From the NCBI GenBank assembly GCA_019925095.2, contig CM034388.1, positions 5,044,501 through 5,108,500 of the forward strand: a stretch of 64,000 nucleotides of DNA. The letters are read 5' to 3'. Below are positions 12,776 to 24,700 of the stretch, piece by piece (the first letter of the stretch is position 1; each line of letters opens with the position of its first letter). The notes under the pieces are model-generated. The model had not been told where the DNA came from. It saw nothing but the letters and a program-made list of their open reading frames with translations, and did not search any database. Position numbers and translations under genes: made by a program. The stretch comes from Dendrolimus kikuchii. Lineage: Eukaryota > Arthropoda > Insecta > Lepidoptera > Lasiocampidae.

Positions 12776-15700
12776 TCCGTTTTCACGTAAAAACTACTGG
12801 ACCGATTTGGCTGAAACTCAGTATATATATATTTTCGATGCCGAGAATGAACATAGGATACTTTTTATCCCGGAAAATGGGATAGTTTCCGGGATAAAAG
12901 TATATTTGTCTCTTTGTTTGTTATCCTTTTACGGAAAGACTTTTGGACCGATTTGGCTGATACTCGGTACATATGTAATTTGAATACCGAGAGTGGACAT
13001 GGGATATTTTTCATCCCGGATAATGGGATAGATTTTGGGATAGATTTATGTAAAGATTATCCCAAAAGTGGGACAGGCTTTGGTTGGTTTTGTGATTTGC
13101 CATTTTCATCATTTTGGTTATTTTGTCCTTTTGCCCTTTTGACCTTTTGCCCTTTTGCCCTTTTGCCCTTTTGACCTTGGGCCCTTTTGCCCTTTTGCCC
13201 TTTTGCCCTTTTGCCCTTTTGCCCTTTTGCCCTTTTGCTCTTTTGCTCTTTTGCTCTTCGACTCTTTTTTGTCCTTTTTGTCCATGTTGCTCTTTTTGCC
13301 CTTTTGCCCTTTTGCCCTTTTGCCCTTTTGCCCTTTTGCCCTTTTGCTCTTTTGCTCTTCGACTCTTTTTTGTCCTTTTTGTCCATGTTGCTCTTTTTGT
13401 CCTTTTTGCTGATGTTGTCCCTTTTGTCATTTTTGTAGTTTTCATTGACGGGGGATAGATAAATAAAACTAGGACTGTTTGTAATAGAGGATGAAAGTTT
13501 GGATGAGACCAATCATTTCACAAGTTCATAGATATAAAAATGCATCGTCTATAAAAATGCGATAGTAACTCGATATGTCTTTCTGTTAAGTTTTCGGAAA
13601 ACACTGGGAATACTGGATCGTTTTTATTGTAATTTTGTTTAAATGTAGTTTTAATGCCGAAAATGGACATATATACTCATGCCAAGAGATCGGCATGAGA
13701 ATATATCAAGCATCGAGTTTGCGATATAAAATGAAGTGAATTTTTCGGGGGCAAATGTACATTGTAACCTGTATTAACGCCTGCTCTTTAAACAAGAAGC
13801 AGGATCTAGAGGTTAACCCGCGGCGCAGCCGCGGGGTAAACTCTAGTATAATATAAATTATATAATATGTAATATAATTTATATTATTATAATCTATTTA
13901 ATTATGTATATCTATCTATATTAGTTTATTATTGTTATTATTTTGTTTTTTTTTTCTTTAATTACGATTGAATTCGTTTTTTAATTTAGTTAAACCACCA
14001 AATATTATTTACTTTTCTTGTAATGTCTCCTTGGACACCGGGTTGCCTGGAAGAGATCGCTATAAGCAATAAGACCGCCCATTGTTCTTGTAGACACAGG
14101 AACGGAGGATATCCAAAAAAATTATGAGGTTTTTTCTCGTCTAGAATTCGTATAATTCGTTTTTTACAAATTCGTTATGCTGGTAAAATTTTCTTCTTCT
14201 TCTTTCTTTCGTTTTTTGGCAAGAGGTTCGTTTGTTTAGCCAACGACCATTACTGCCAATGTCAAGTGTTGAAAAGCCACTTTACATTGATTTTTATTTC
14301 TATTATTTTTTAAATTATCTTGTTCACATAAAAAAAAAAAAAAAACCACCACCTAGAAAGACTAGAATAATAAAAAATGAAATATAATTTATAACATACA
14401 TAGGTACTTAAACACATAGATAAAGGACATTACAATTTAATATTATACATGTTTATATATTTACAAATTATATTAAGGACCATAGTGGTAAAATTTTAAA
14501 CGTATATTAATGAAGTAATCAAGTATGAAGTGACTTGAAGTTCGTAAGTGACGTTTTATCTGTCACTGCTAATGTGACGTAAGACGTTTACGTATATTGT
14601 GACGTTGTTGTTGTCGAAGGCAACTATCCAAAAAGTCAGATCCGGAATTGCATATTGTGTCTGAATAGTTCTAATGGAAATGTATTTATATTAAATGTTT
14701 AGGTTTAAGTTATGGTGAACAATAAAGAGTTTTCATTTCATTTAATTTTTATTTTACAAACAACGCATTACACGCTTAACTACATCTGCGGGACATTGTC
14801 ACTGACGTTAACATTATCCTAGATGGCGCAAGCACATGAGTAAATTCTATGTTCAAAACCTAGTTTCTATAGCATTGTTCTGACATTTTTAACAAGATAT
14901 TTTTCTTTCAGACAACAATTTAAGGTTATATTTCGACGGACTGCCTTTAACGCCAAAGAATATTGACAAAGCCAAAGAAATAACTATTTTTTCTTATAAT
15001 TATATTTTTACATTCCCACGACTACTGACTATAGAATGCAAAATAGTAAATCCCGATAACTCAAACAACGTTTGGTTTTACAATGCTTCTGACAACGGGA
15101 AAGGTAATTAAAATCTAGCTATAATATATACATATATATATATATTTGTTCGAGACTAAAACTAACTAAACAACTACGCCGATTTCGATGCGGTTTTCGC
15201 TGATCGACACCTGATAAGAATGAGCTAATTATAAGAATAAGAATTAGCTGAATAAAACTCTGCGCTACTGTTTATTCCGGGAACTCCGCGGGATTTTTTC
15301 TGGGAATGATTGAAAGTGGCCAGACTGTAATAAAGATTCTAGTTCCAATGTGATTTTTTTTACTGATTCATAGCAAATGTAATGTAATATAATGTGTAAT
15401 ATTTTTTATCCCAGGAATCCCGTGGGATTTTTCCCGGGAATGGTTTGAAATTATTCAGTTGCATAAAAATTAGCTCTTTCCGACAAAGTTTCCACCAAAA
15501 CGATAGCTTACATTCTTTTTTCAAATGCTGCGATACTTTGTGTCCCGGGCATTCCGCGGGAATTTCAAGTCAAGCGTGGACGAAGTCACGGGCATATCAT
15601 AGTATAAAATATAATAAGTGATTATTACTTCTTAAGGCTTTTTATTACATAAATTTAGCAGCCAGGCAGAAGGCCACTTGGTGAGAAGCGGTTACCATCG

Positions 15701-18700
15701 CCTATGGACATTTATAACAACAAAGGTGATGACAAAAAAATGATGACGCTGATGATAGACGATGATAGTCGATGCAGTATAGAAAATTTTAGGTGCTTAA
15801 GATGTAGTTTTATAAGAAAGGACTTTTAAACATTGAAAAATATATTACAAGTGTATTATGCTAAAGCGACAATATGGAAAAAAATGCATTTAATCAATGT
15901 TACCGGCAACATATACATTATCGTTTTTTATTGAATTTGCCAGGTGGTAGGGTATTTGCCCGACTGGATGGCTACCACCCCTGGTCTGAAGTATGCCGCC
16001 ATAACAACCTTGAGTTGTGTTCCGGCATTAGTAACCAGGTTCCAGTCTTCCTTAAGAGAGCAGCAGCGCATTTGTAGCACCTTTGGTGTTGCAAATGACC
16101 ATAGGCGGTAGTAACCGCTTCCCATCAAGTGGGCCGTTTGCGTGTCTGCTGAACTAATGCAATAAAAAAAAATGCCCCTCATATTCATACACTGTAGGTT
16201 ATAACTTCCTGTCTAAATTATCCATATAAACACCGAGTTGTTTTTGAGATACATAACAGTGACATATAAAAATAAACGAAGAGATGTATACGAACGGACA
16301 TGGCGAGTTCCAATTTCGTCAAAATTAAGAAAGTCTTTATATGTATAAAAAGTAGTACCTTAGTTACGCTATTTACTGATAATGATATCACTAAAAAATG
16401 GTTAATATAATCTCACTACTCTTTTCAGTTGAATATGGTGACAGTATAACAGAAATAATAGAGCTAGAAGAAAATATGAGTACAAAAAAACAGCAATGCA
16501 ATGTATATAATCATGATGGTATTGTAATAGAAGAACATATAATAACATTCAAGTACCAAAGTCCGATCAAGAGTAAGTATGCCGCTCATTTTATTATGGT
16601 TTCGATTACTGAAACATAAACAAAATTAAATAATAATCATTCAAAGAATAAAATACAAAGTGGCAAAGTTGGCTTGGACACCTGGGACACGATTCTGCTA
16701 TTACTATCCGCAAGAGTTTACGTGAGACCTGAGCGACATGCGCGCTCCCCTCACGACCCCCGCCTTCTTACCGCTCTCGCCATTTACGTGTCATTAACTC
16801 TTGCGAGTTGTAAGTACTATCTCGTCAAAATCGCCGGACACTATCGTCTCAATTTTAGGTTTGCTTGATTTCGGTATTATGCTATTTTTACTCTATTTTT
16901 ATAAATATTTATAAACCAAAACTTGCGAAATAAATGTTTAAAATTTGGGTAAGTTTTCAACATTCATCCGTTAAGGGAACGTATCCATACAACATGAGCT
17001 ATTTTTTTACAATTTTGCCTCCCTCCCCATCTCGGTGACCAGTTGACCACCCATAGTGTATGCCAAGTTTTGCAGTTGTCGATCCTCGTAGATCGAATCG
17101 TAAATCGAATAGCTAGGGTGGGCTTGAGGGTCTCCCCCGCGAAGACGGACATCATGTTCCATAGACGTTTCCGTAATCCCCCCTCGGACTTGACCGTTTC
17201 GGTCCAAGGGGTGGCAATCAGCATAGGGCCCCAGATGAAATATCTGGGGCTAGTTCTCGACGGGATATGGCTGTTCAAAGCTCACTTTGAGCAGCTAATT
17301 CCAAAACTCTTGAGGTCCGCAGGCGCCCTTTCTCGGCTTCTTCCTAACGTGGGGGGACCGGGGGTGGGGGGCGACTAGGAAACTCTACTCAGGCATCCTG
17401 AGGAGTATGGCCCTGTACTGTGCACCCGTTTGGTCCACTGCACCCGTGTCGTGGACGGCGTCGACACTCTTGGCAGGCGATCCGCCCTGGCCTCTCCAGG
17501 CGGACGTTCTTGCCAAAGTTCGACGCTCCCGACAAGATGCCCTCGCCCGTGGCCTGGTGTACTGCCAGGCCAAAATCGAGGCGATCAGGAAGCGGGAAAC
17601 CGCCTCCATGATCGACTCTTGGTCGACAGAGTTGGAAAACCCTGCAGCCGGCATTCTCACGGTGGAGGTGATTCGACCGCAGCTGTTGGAATGGATCTCG
17701 CGGAAACGCGGGACCCTGACCTTCCGAATGACGCAGATACTTACCGGGCACGGTTGCTTCGGTAAGTAACTGCATCAGATTGCGGACTGTCTGCCTTCAC
17801 CTGAGTGGCACGAATGTGGCGCGCTTGACACGGCGTTTCATACGCTAGTCGAGTGCGCAGCATGGGCGCCGCAGAGGTTTGAACTCGAGACGCTAGTAGG
17901 ACCGATCGAGTAGTCTGGTGCAAGCCATGCTGCAGAGCGATGATCATTGGGTGGGTGCGTCCAATTTCTGCGAGGCTGTTATGTCTCAAAAGGAGGCCGC
18001 AGTACGAGACAGGGAGAGAGGTACAAGTGCGCAGGCGTCTCACAGGTACCGACGTCAGTCGGCGTCCCGGAGGCGCAGATATGCGCATGACTTCCCTCCT
18101 TGAAAATACCGCTGCAGGGGCCCTCTAGCATCTAGGGAGCAGAGGAGTCTTCACTCCTGTTGACGAAGTGAGTTTGCCTCTCGCGGGGCATTCTCAGACA
18201 CTGATGGGTTAGGATCAGCGTGAGTGTAACCACGTTCTTCCTGCCATAAGCGCGGTGCACATGGGAGGAGGGTCGTTTTAGTGGAGTATTGAGTATTCAA
18301 GTCTCCACAAAAGCCGGTCGATTAGTCTATGGATTGCCCCCATGGGAATGCCTCCATAATCGACTATGGTCTAATCCCTAACAAAGGACCCGGTAATGCG
18401 CGAAATGCATTTCCCTCGCCATAAAAAAAAATAAAAAAAAATGCCAAGTTTTGCAAACTGAAAGTTAAAAAAATAAATATGGCTCATATTTGGCTTAAAA
18501 AGCGCTAAACGCTACGCGCCATATTTGAATATAGTTAACTCGAAAAAGTGCCAGATTTCCATGAAGGATATTGACATGTGAAGAAAACCTAAGACGCCTC
18601 CCCCACGTCTGTAACCAAGTGTGGTATTTTGAAGGCCCTCCCCCCATGAACGGTAACGTAATATGGGTACGTTACCTAAAGCCATTTCTGCTAATGGTAA

Positions 18701-21700
18701 TACAACTTTTTGCTACTATTATTCCGCCGCGACAACATCGAGAAAATATTTTGGATTTAGTAGATAGAATACGAGTTTTTGACACTATAGCCACGGAATC
18801 GTATTTTGAATAGCTTCGCAACGCTAAGATATTGAATTAGCAGAATTGGCGTTGTTATTATTTACATAACTTTTTTATTTTCCATTTTACGATAAAAAGT
18901 TATATGAATAAAGTTGTAGAGAATTTAATTTGCTACAAATAATGTTTTGTAAAACGCGAAAACCCTGAGCACCCCTTTTTCCAAGATGGCGGCCGGCAGT
19001 CAAGAGTGGCGACCCCACAAACTTGAACTAAAGCTTACACTTATACACCCCCCCCCCCCCCCTACACATGAAAAAAAATAAAATTGCGACCACTGAAAAA
19101 AGCACGCTAAGGCCTAAAAAATGTAACATTTCAATGGACTAATAAAAGAAAGTCGAAATTGGTCAAATTTACAAAAACGAATAACGAGACACTTCTGAGA
19201 GTAAGCCACTTGATAAGTAATAATAGGACCTTTTTTTTAGATTATATCAGTGGCTTGTCAGTGAACCGAACCTATTATCAACTGAAAAGAGAAGCGCTGT
19301 ATGAATTTTATGATGGAGAAAATTTAACACTGGAGTACAGTCAACCGAACAATTATAATCCTAAAACTATTCTTTCCGATATAGAATGGGTGCTACAAGG
19401 TAATAAACTTAGATCATATGATATGTTGATATACCTTTATGGTAATAAATAAGAAAAATAGGTAAAATATATAAACAAATAAAAAAAGTGTTTTTGCCTT
19501 AGTATGTATGTATATCGTTAAGTATTATTTGAATATGTTATTGCTTAAGTTAGTTATCTACGATGGGTGAAATATTAATCAATGAGGCGGGGTCGGTCCG
19601 ATATACCGCACTCGCCTAGGCGATTTCCTCTAGGCAGAGAAGGCAGCGTTCCGGTTAGATTGGCAGTCCTCTCAGGAATCATCTTTAGTCTTCTGACAAG
19701 GCTTATTAGGAAAATCTTAAGGGTAGTTCCCAAATTGGGAAAATAAATTGCAATAGTTATTTCTACTTTGCTATTTATAAATGCTAGAGTAAGTAAATAC
19801 ATACATACATACATAACTTCACGCCAGTTCCCTTGCGGGGTAGGCACGAACAACAGAGTGCCATTTAGGCTTATTCTTACACACCTCACTTGCCTCTTTG
19901 ACATTCATAACTCTTGTCATGCAAGCTCGTCTGTTCTTAAGGCTCCTGACATCACCTTAGTAAGTAAATAAAACAATACGAATTGGGTATGTATCAAAAT
20001 AGTAATACGGGCGCAGTAAAAGTGACACAGCCGACTCAGCTAACCGCAAGATGGCCGTGGATCGCTTATTGGATATCGGCGAACACGGCAGAAACAAAAT
20101 GAGTTGGATGTATTCACTATTGTTTTTATACTTTATGAAAGTTTGTAAATTAGTAAGTAGTAATAATAATTTATAAAATTAAAAATATTTGTAACGTTCC
20201 ATAACATGTTCTGGTCCGAATTATCCCAGTGGTTTTTTTTTTTAATTTTTAGACGCAATGTACAAACTCTAATCATTTACAGATTTATTATAGTATAATT
20301 AGATAGATAGAGGATAAAATCTTGTAGCGAGATTTTCCTGTTTAATTTTTTAAACAGGAAAATCTCGCTACAAGGTTTTATCTCCTATCTAATAATCTTT
20401 TGATTATTATTTCAGACAAAAAGTTTTCCGGTAGAATATTCAACTTCAGTTTAACTGAGAAACACAACGGTACATATATCAACTGCACATACTCGTGTGG
20501 AGTCAATTCCTCAATTTCGCATATTGTACACCTGCTGTTGAAAGATAAAGATGAAATAAATATAGATGAACCAGCAGTCGCAGTAAGCACGTACTTCTTA
20601 AAAGGTTAGTCAAAAAATCAACTTCTAAAGTAACTAAAAAGCAAAAAATTATTCTGCAACTTCTTGAAGTCGGTGCATGGCAAACCATATGTAAGGGTCG
20701 TCGTGGGTGTTGTTGATGGGTGGTACGGCCTTGTCGGCGTGGCCTTCCAAAGATCCAACACCAAATAACACTCACAAAAATAGAAGGAGTTGATAAGTAT
20801 ATTAGCGGATATCAAGCCAGCAAGCAAGTTTTATAATTTTGTTACATAATATTAACAACGATAAAACACACGACAAAAATATAATTATTCTAATTCGTAA
20901 GACGGTATGAACTAGGGATTGCAATTCGGAAACCGGATCCGGTAATCCGGCAGCTCCGGCACCATTATGCACATACCGGATCCGGTATATTTGTACCGGA
21001 TCCGGTGACCATCCGCGACGCGCGATTAGTTTGGCAAAATAATCGCGCGTTGCACGAATACGAATACGAAATGATACTTTACACGCGTGGTGCTTGTGTG
21101 TGTGAGTCGTAAGACGCTGACAATGCATTTACTATGCCAAAGAAAAAACACATACGACTAGAAATGAAAAACATCTTGGAAAGAATTAACCAAGGTAATA
21201 ACGATAATGTGGAACTCGTGGAAGAAATAGTAGAGAAGAACTCAGATTCACAATCATTGAAAAAAGACGACATTATAGGCAGAATTACAATTACAGATCC
21301 AGTAAGAAGTAGCGTCTTACTCCCTGGCCACAGCCAAGAGCGGTGCGGATTGCGGCGCGTCGTGAGGCGCGGCAAGCGGTGAGCGGCGAAAACAAATGGT
21401 AGACAACCTATGACGCGTACTGCGGTACGACTTGCGGCGCGGCAAGAGGCGCATGGCACGCGGCGGCGACGAGCTGCGCGATGTGCGAGTGAAACAAATG
21501 TACTAGCCAATATCGAGGCGGCCACAGCTCAGAGCGGCGTGCGCGGCGGCATCGGTGGACGCAATGAGGCATCGCGCGACCGAAACAAATAATTTTGTTT
21601 TTATCGCGCGTTGAGCCAACCAATAATGGATATGGAACAATTCATTAGTGAAATACTGAGTAGACCAGCAATATGGATGTCAAAACATCCACATCATAAA

Positions 21701-24700
21701 TATAGGCATGTTGTTTAGGCATAAATATAGGCATTAAATACAGGCATATAGGTTTCTCTGGTTAACTGGGTGCGCTCCTATTCTTGACTGAATGATATCT
21801 TCAGCTAAGAATGCACTTGTTTCAAGGCAATATCGTGCCACTTTTGATAGGGGCATTTTAGCCGTTCTCTAACTACGTGCACCGCTGACGCCGCCACGGT
21901 CGCAATTAGTCTAGCTGTGGCATACCACCGCAAATCACGCCGCCCACCGCGCCTCCCAACGTACCGCGCAACGCACCGCCAGAAACTGTGGCCAAGCCCT
22001 TATACAATACAAACTGTAAAAAGAAGTTTTTTGATAAAATACTAAAGAAGGAAGTGGCGGCATTTAAAAGTGAAGGAGTTTGAGGAGAATATTTGTCTGG
22101 TATTCATGATTATTTGCTGACGATTAAGCCGATAAGTGTAGAAGCTGAGAGAGCCTTCTCGGCCGCAGGCTCTGTTCGAAGTCGATTGGCGGATGAGACA
22201 ATCAACATAATTTGATCCCTAAGATCCTTTTTACAAACCAAAAATTGACTGTTTGTTTAAACGTTAAAGAGTATAAATATTATAAACTAGCTGACCCGGC
22301 TAACTTCGTACCGCCTCAGAATCAATTTTTTCACATTTACTCACATTTAAACTTTCCCTGGACTTCCACAAATAATTCAAAACCAAATTAGCCAAATCAC
22401 TCCAGCCGTTCTCGAGTTTTAGCGAGACTAACGAACAGCAGTTGATTTTTGTATATAAGATAATAATTATAGTGATTGTTGTGCTATTCATTCGATAGAT
22501 TCGGTAGTCTGACATATATAAGAATAAAACTGAGTAGCATTCTAAAATAGATAGCTAATTATTTATATTGTGATCCCAGTTAAGACGAATTTCGTGATAA
22601 GCTTAAATGGTTACCTATTCGCTTTCGCCGGAATGTTCACTTACTCTCACTTTTGCACAATATCCTTTATAATCCCTGTTCTCCCCCATATTTAAAGGAA
22701 CTTTTTAGTTTTCTCTATCAATCTCATTCCTGCAATTTGCGCTCAAATGAAAATCTTTTGTTAACAACACCTGCACACACTTCATCCTTCGTAGGAAATT
22801 CTTTTGCCGTACAGGCTGTTCGACTGTGGAACTCCCTCCCCTTTCCAATCAGACAAGCTAAATCAATGACTACATTTAAACGTATGGTCACTGACCATTA
22901 TTGGTCTATTAAATAAAAATTGTTGCATTAAATGAATGTATCTATTGTTCATATATATATTTATAATATCATCGTATATCTAATTATATATGTATATCTG
23001 TATGTATATGTGTATGTATATATGTATATCTGTATATATGAGTAGATAGTACTTTATTTATATCTTATTTAATTTTTTTGTAATACACCACCAAAAATCT
23101 TATATTGAAATTTCGTTTAAAATCTCCTTAGACACCGGGTTGCCTGGAAGAGATCGCTATAAGCGATAAGGCCGCCCATTGTTCTAATGCAAATGTATCC
23201 ATATCAATTGTCTTAGATTTAAGATTATGGTGAACAATAAAGAGTTTTCATTCATTCATCGAAAAAGGAAAGTTAAGTTATCCAGGTGGAATCAATTGAC
23301 GTAAATTCGGTCCGGATCCGGCCGGTTTGAAAATGAGGCCGGATTGCAATCCCTAGTATGAACGCGTGACACTTGACAAGGTCATTGAGCTGCACTGCCG
23401 ATCGAACGAATCGGGTGCGTGTCCACGGGCGATACCCGTCGCGTCGCGCAGGCGCAACCGGCGGCGGGCTGCGCTCACGCATCATTTGTCGTTGGTGTAT
23501 CTATGACGTGCTGGGACGACAGTGCGATTATTTAATGTGTCGGAAGGCCACACATATAAAATACTATATTTTGAAAATTTGTTGTTGTTATTTTATATTT
23601 TAGTTGGCATCGACTTCAAGATGTTGTAGAAAATATATATTTTTTTGCTTTTTGGTTACTTATGAAGTCGGTTCTGTTATTCTTTTATTTTCTACTTTTT
23701 AGTTACGCAAATACTCGAATAGTTTTAGAAAACATTATATATGAAACACGTTTTACGTACCTATTATATTCAAGGGTTGCTCTCGATTTCCCTAATATCC
23801 ACACATCAGAGCCTGACTTGGTGACAATAGGACCACCTCAGGAGTAGGTTAATTTGCGGAGAAATCGCGTAACAAACATACAGTCGAATTGAGAACCTCC
23901 TTCTTTTAAAAGTTGGTTGGACTGTAAGGTACTGAGGGCCTGAACCTCTGCAAAGAGCTTTCAAAACGTATAATCGACTGTTCAAGTGCTTAGAGAGCTT
24001 GTAGACAACGTTGTGGGCGTGGACACTAGCCCTCTGATCACATGAAGAGTTAGGTCCAGCGAGGTAACGGAACCAGCCCTTTGATCATCTTACCCATGAA
24101 TGACGATGACCTAGGCTCAATATTATCCAGCCTGAACCTTCAGCCGCCATGAGCGGGCGGCGCGGGTGTTTCGCTGGGGAAAGAGTTCTCACCCGCTGTT
24201 ATTCCCTCGAGATGGGCGCGCACTCACCTCTCCTATCCTGGGGCGCATTACAAATCGCCCCATGCAAGGAGAGTATGAAGACGCCGGGGGACAAAAAGAA
24301 GTTCCTCGGTAGTGGATGAGGCCGTTGGGCCACCGTCTGTCAGGGCTCGCGGGCAGGCTAGGCCATGTACCCGCGGATCTGGCATAAGGGCGAAGGACGG
24401 AACACTGAGGGGTTGTAATGGCTATCCCTGACTATGGTGTGGCAATCAATAGCACTACTAATTACTGGCTAGAAGTGCTAGTGCTATGCCAACCTAGCTA
24501 ATCCCACACACCAGCCGTGACTTCCCCCCATAGTCCAGCTGGTGCTCGTCAATCAACAATACAATAGGCTGCCTTATCAATGTGTAAAATTTCTTCTAGG
24601 AAACCAGACGGAGATTGATGAAAAAGGTATGTTGCATTATCATCACTATCACGATTGTAATTGTAGTATCTGTGGCCTGACTCTCAAACGTATTTCGTCG

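Larger units (their letters stand above)
20913..23355 (+). mobile_element. hAT-type transposon, composite and inactive
   Basis: Ends TAGGGATTGCAATTCGG / GCCGGATTGCAATCCCTA are terminal inverted repeats. A perfect 8-bp duplication, GTATGAAC, lies at 20905-20912 and 23356-23363, the hAT target length. Near 22105-22210 the + strand encodes [20 protein letters not shown], the hAT C-terminal dimerisation motif. CCGGATCCGG words crowd both subterminal regions. A GC-rich inverted insert (21310-22010) and LINE sequence (22540-23270) lie within. Confidence 0.85.

Noticed and set aside
13011..13512. Frames of Lys/Gly/Ala-rich or Pro/Phe/Cys-rich repeats, up to ~150 aa
   Set aside because: Pure translations of the TTTTGCCC minisatellite; open in several frames, with no ATG-led gene structure.
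20305..20391. CRISPR or rho-independent terminator
   Set aside because: The stem is single, has no spacers, and the context is a eukaryotic intron.
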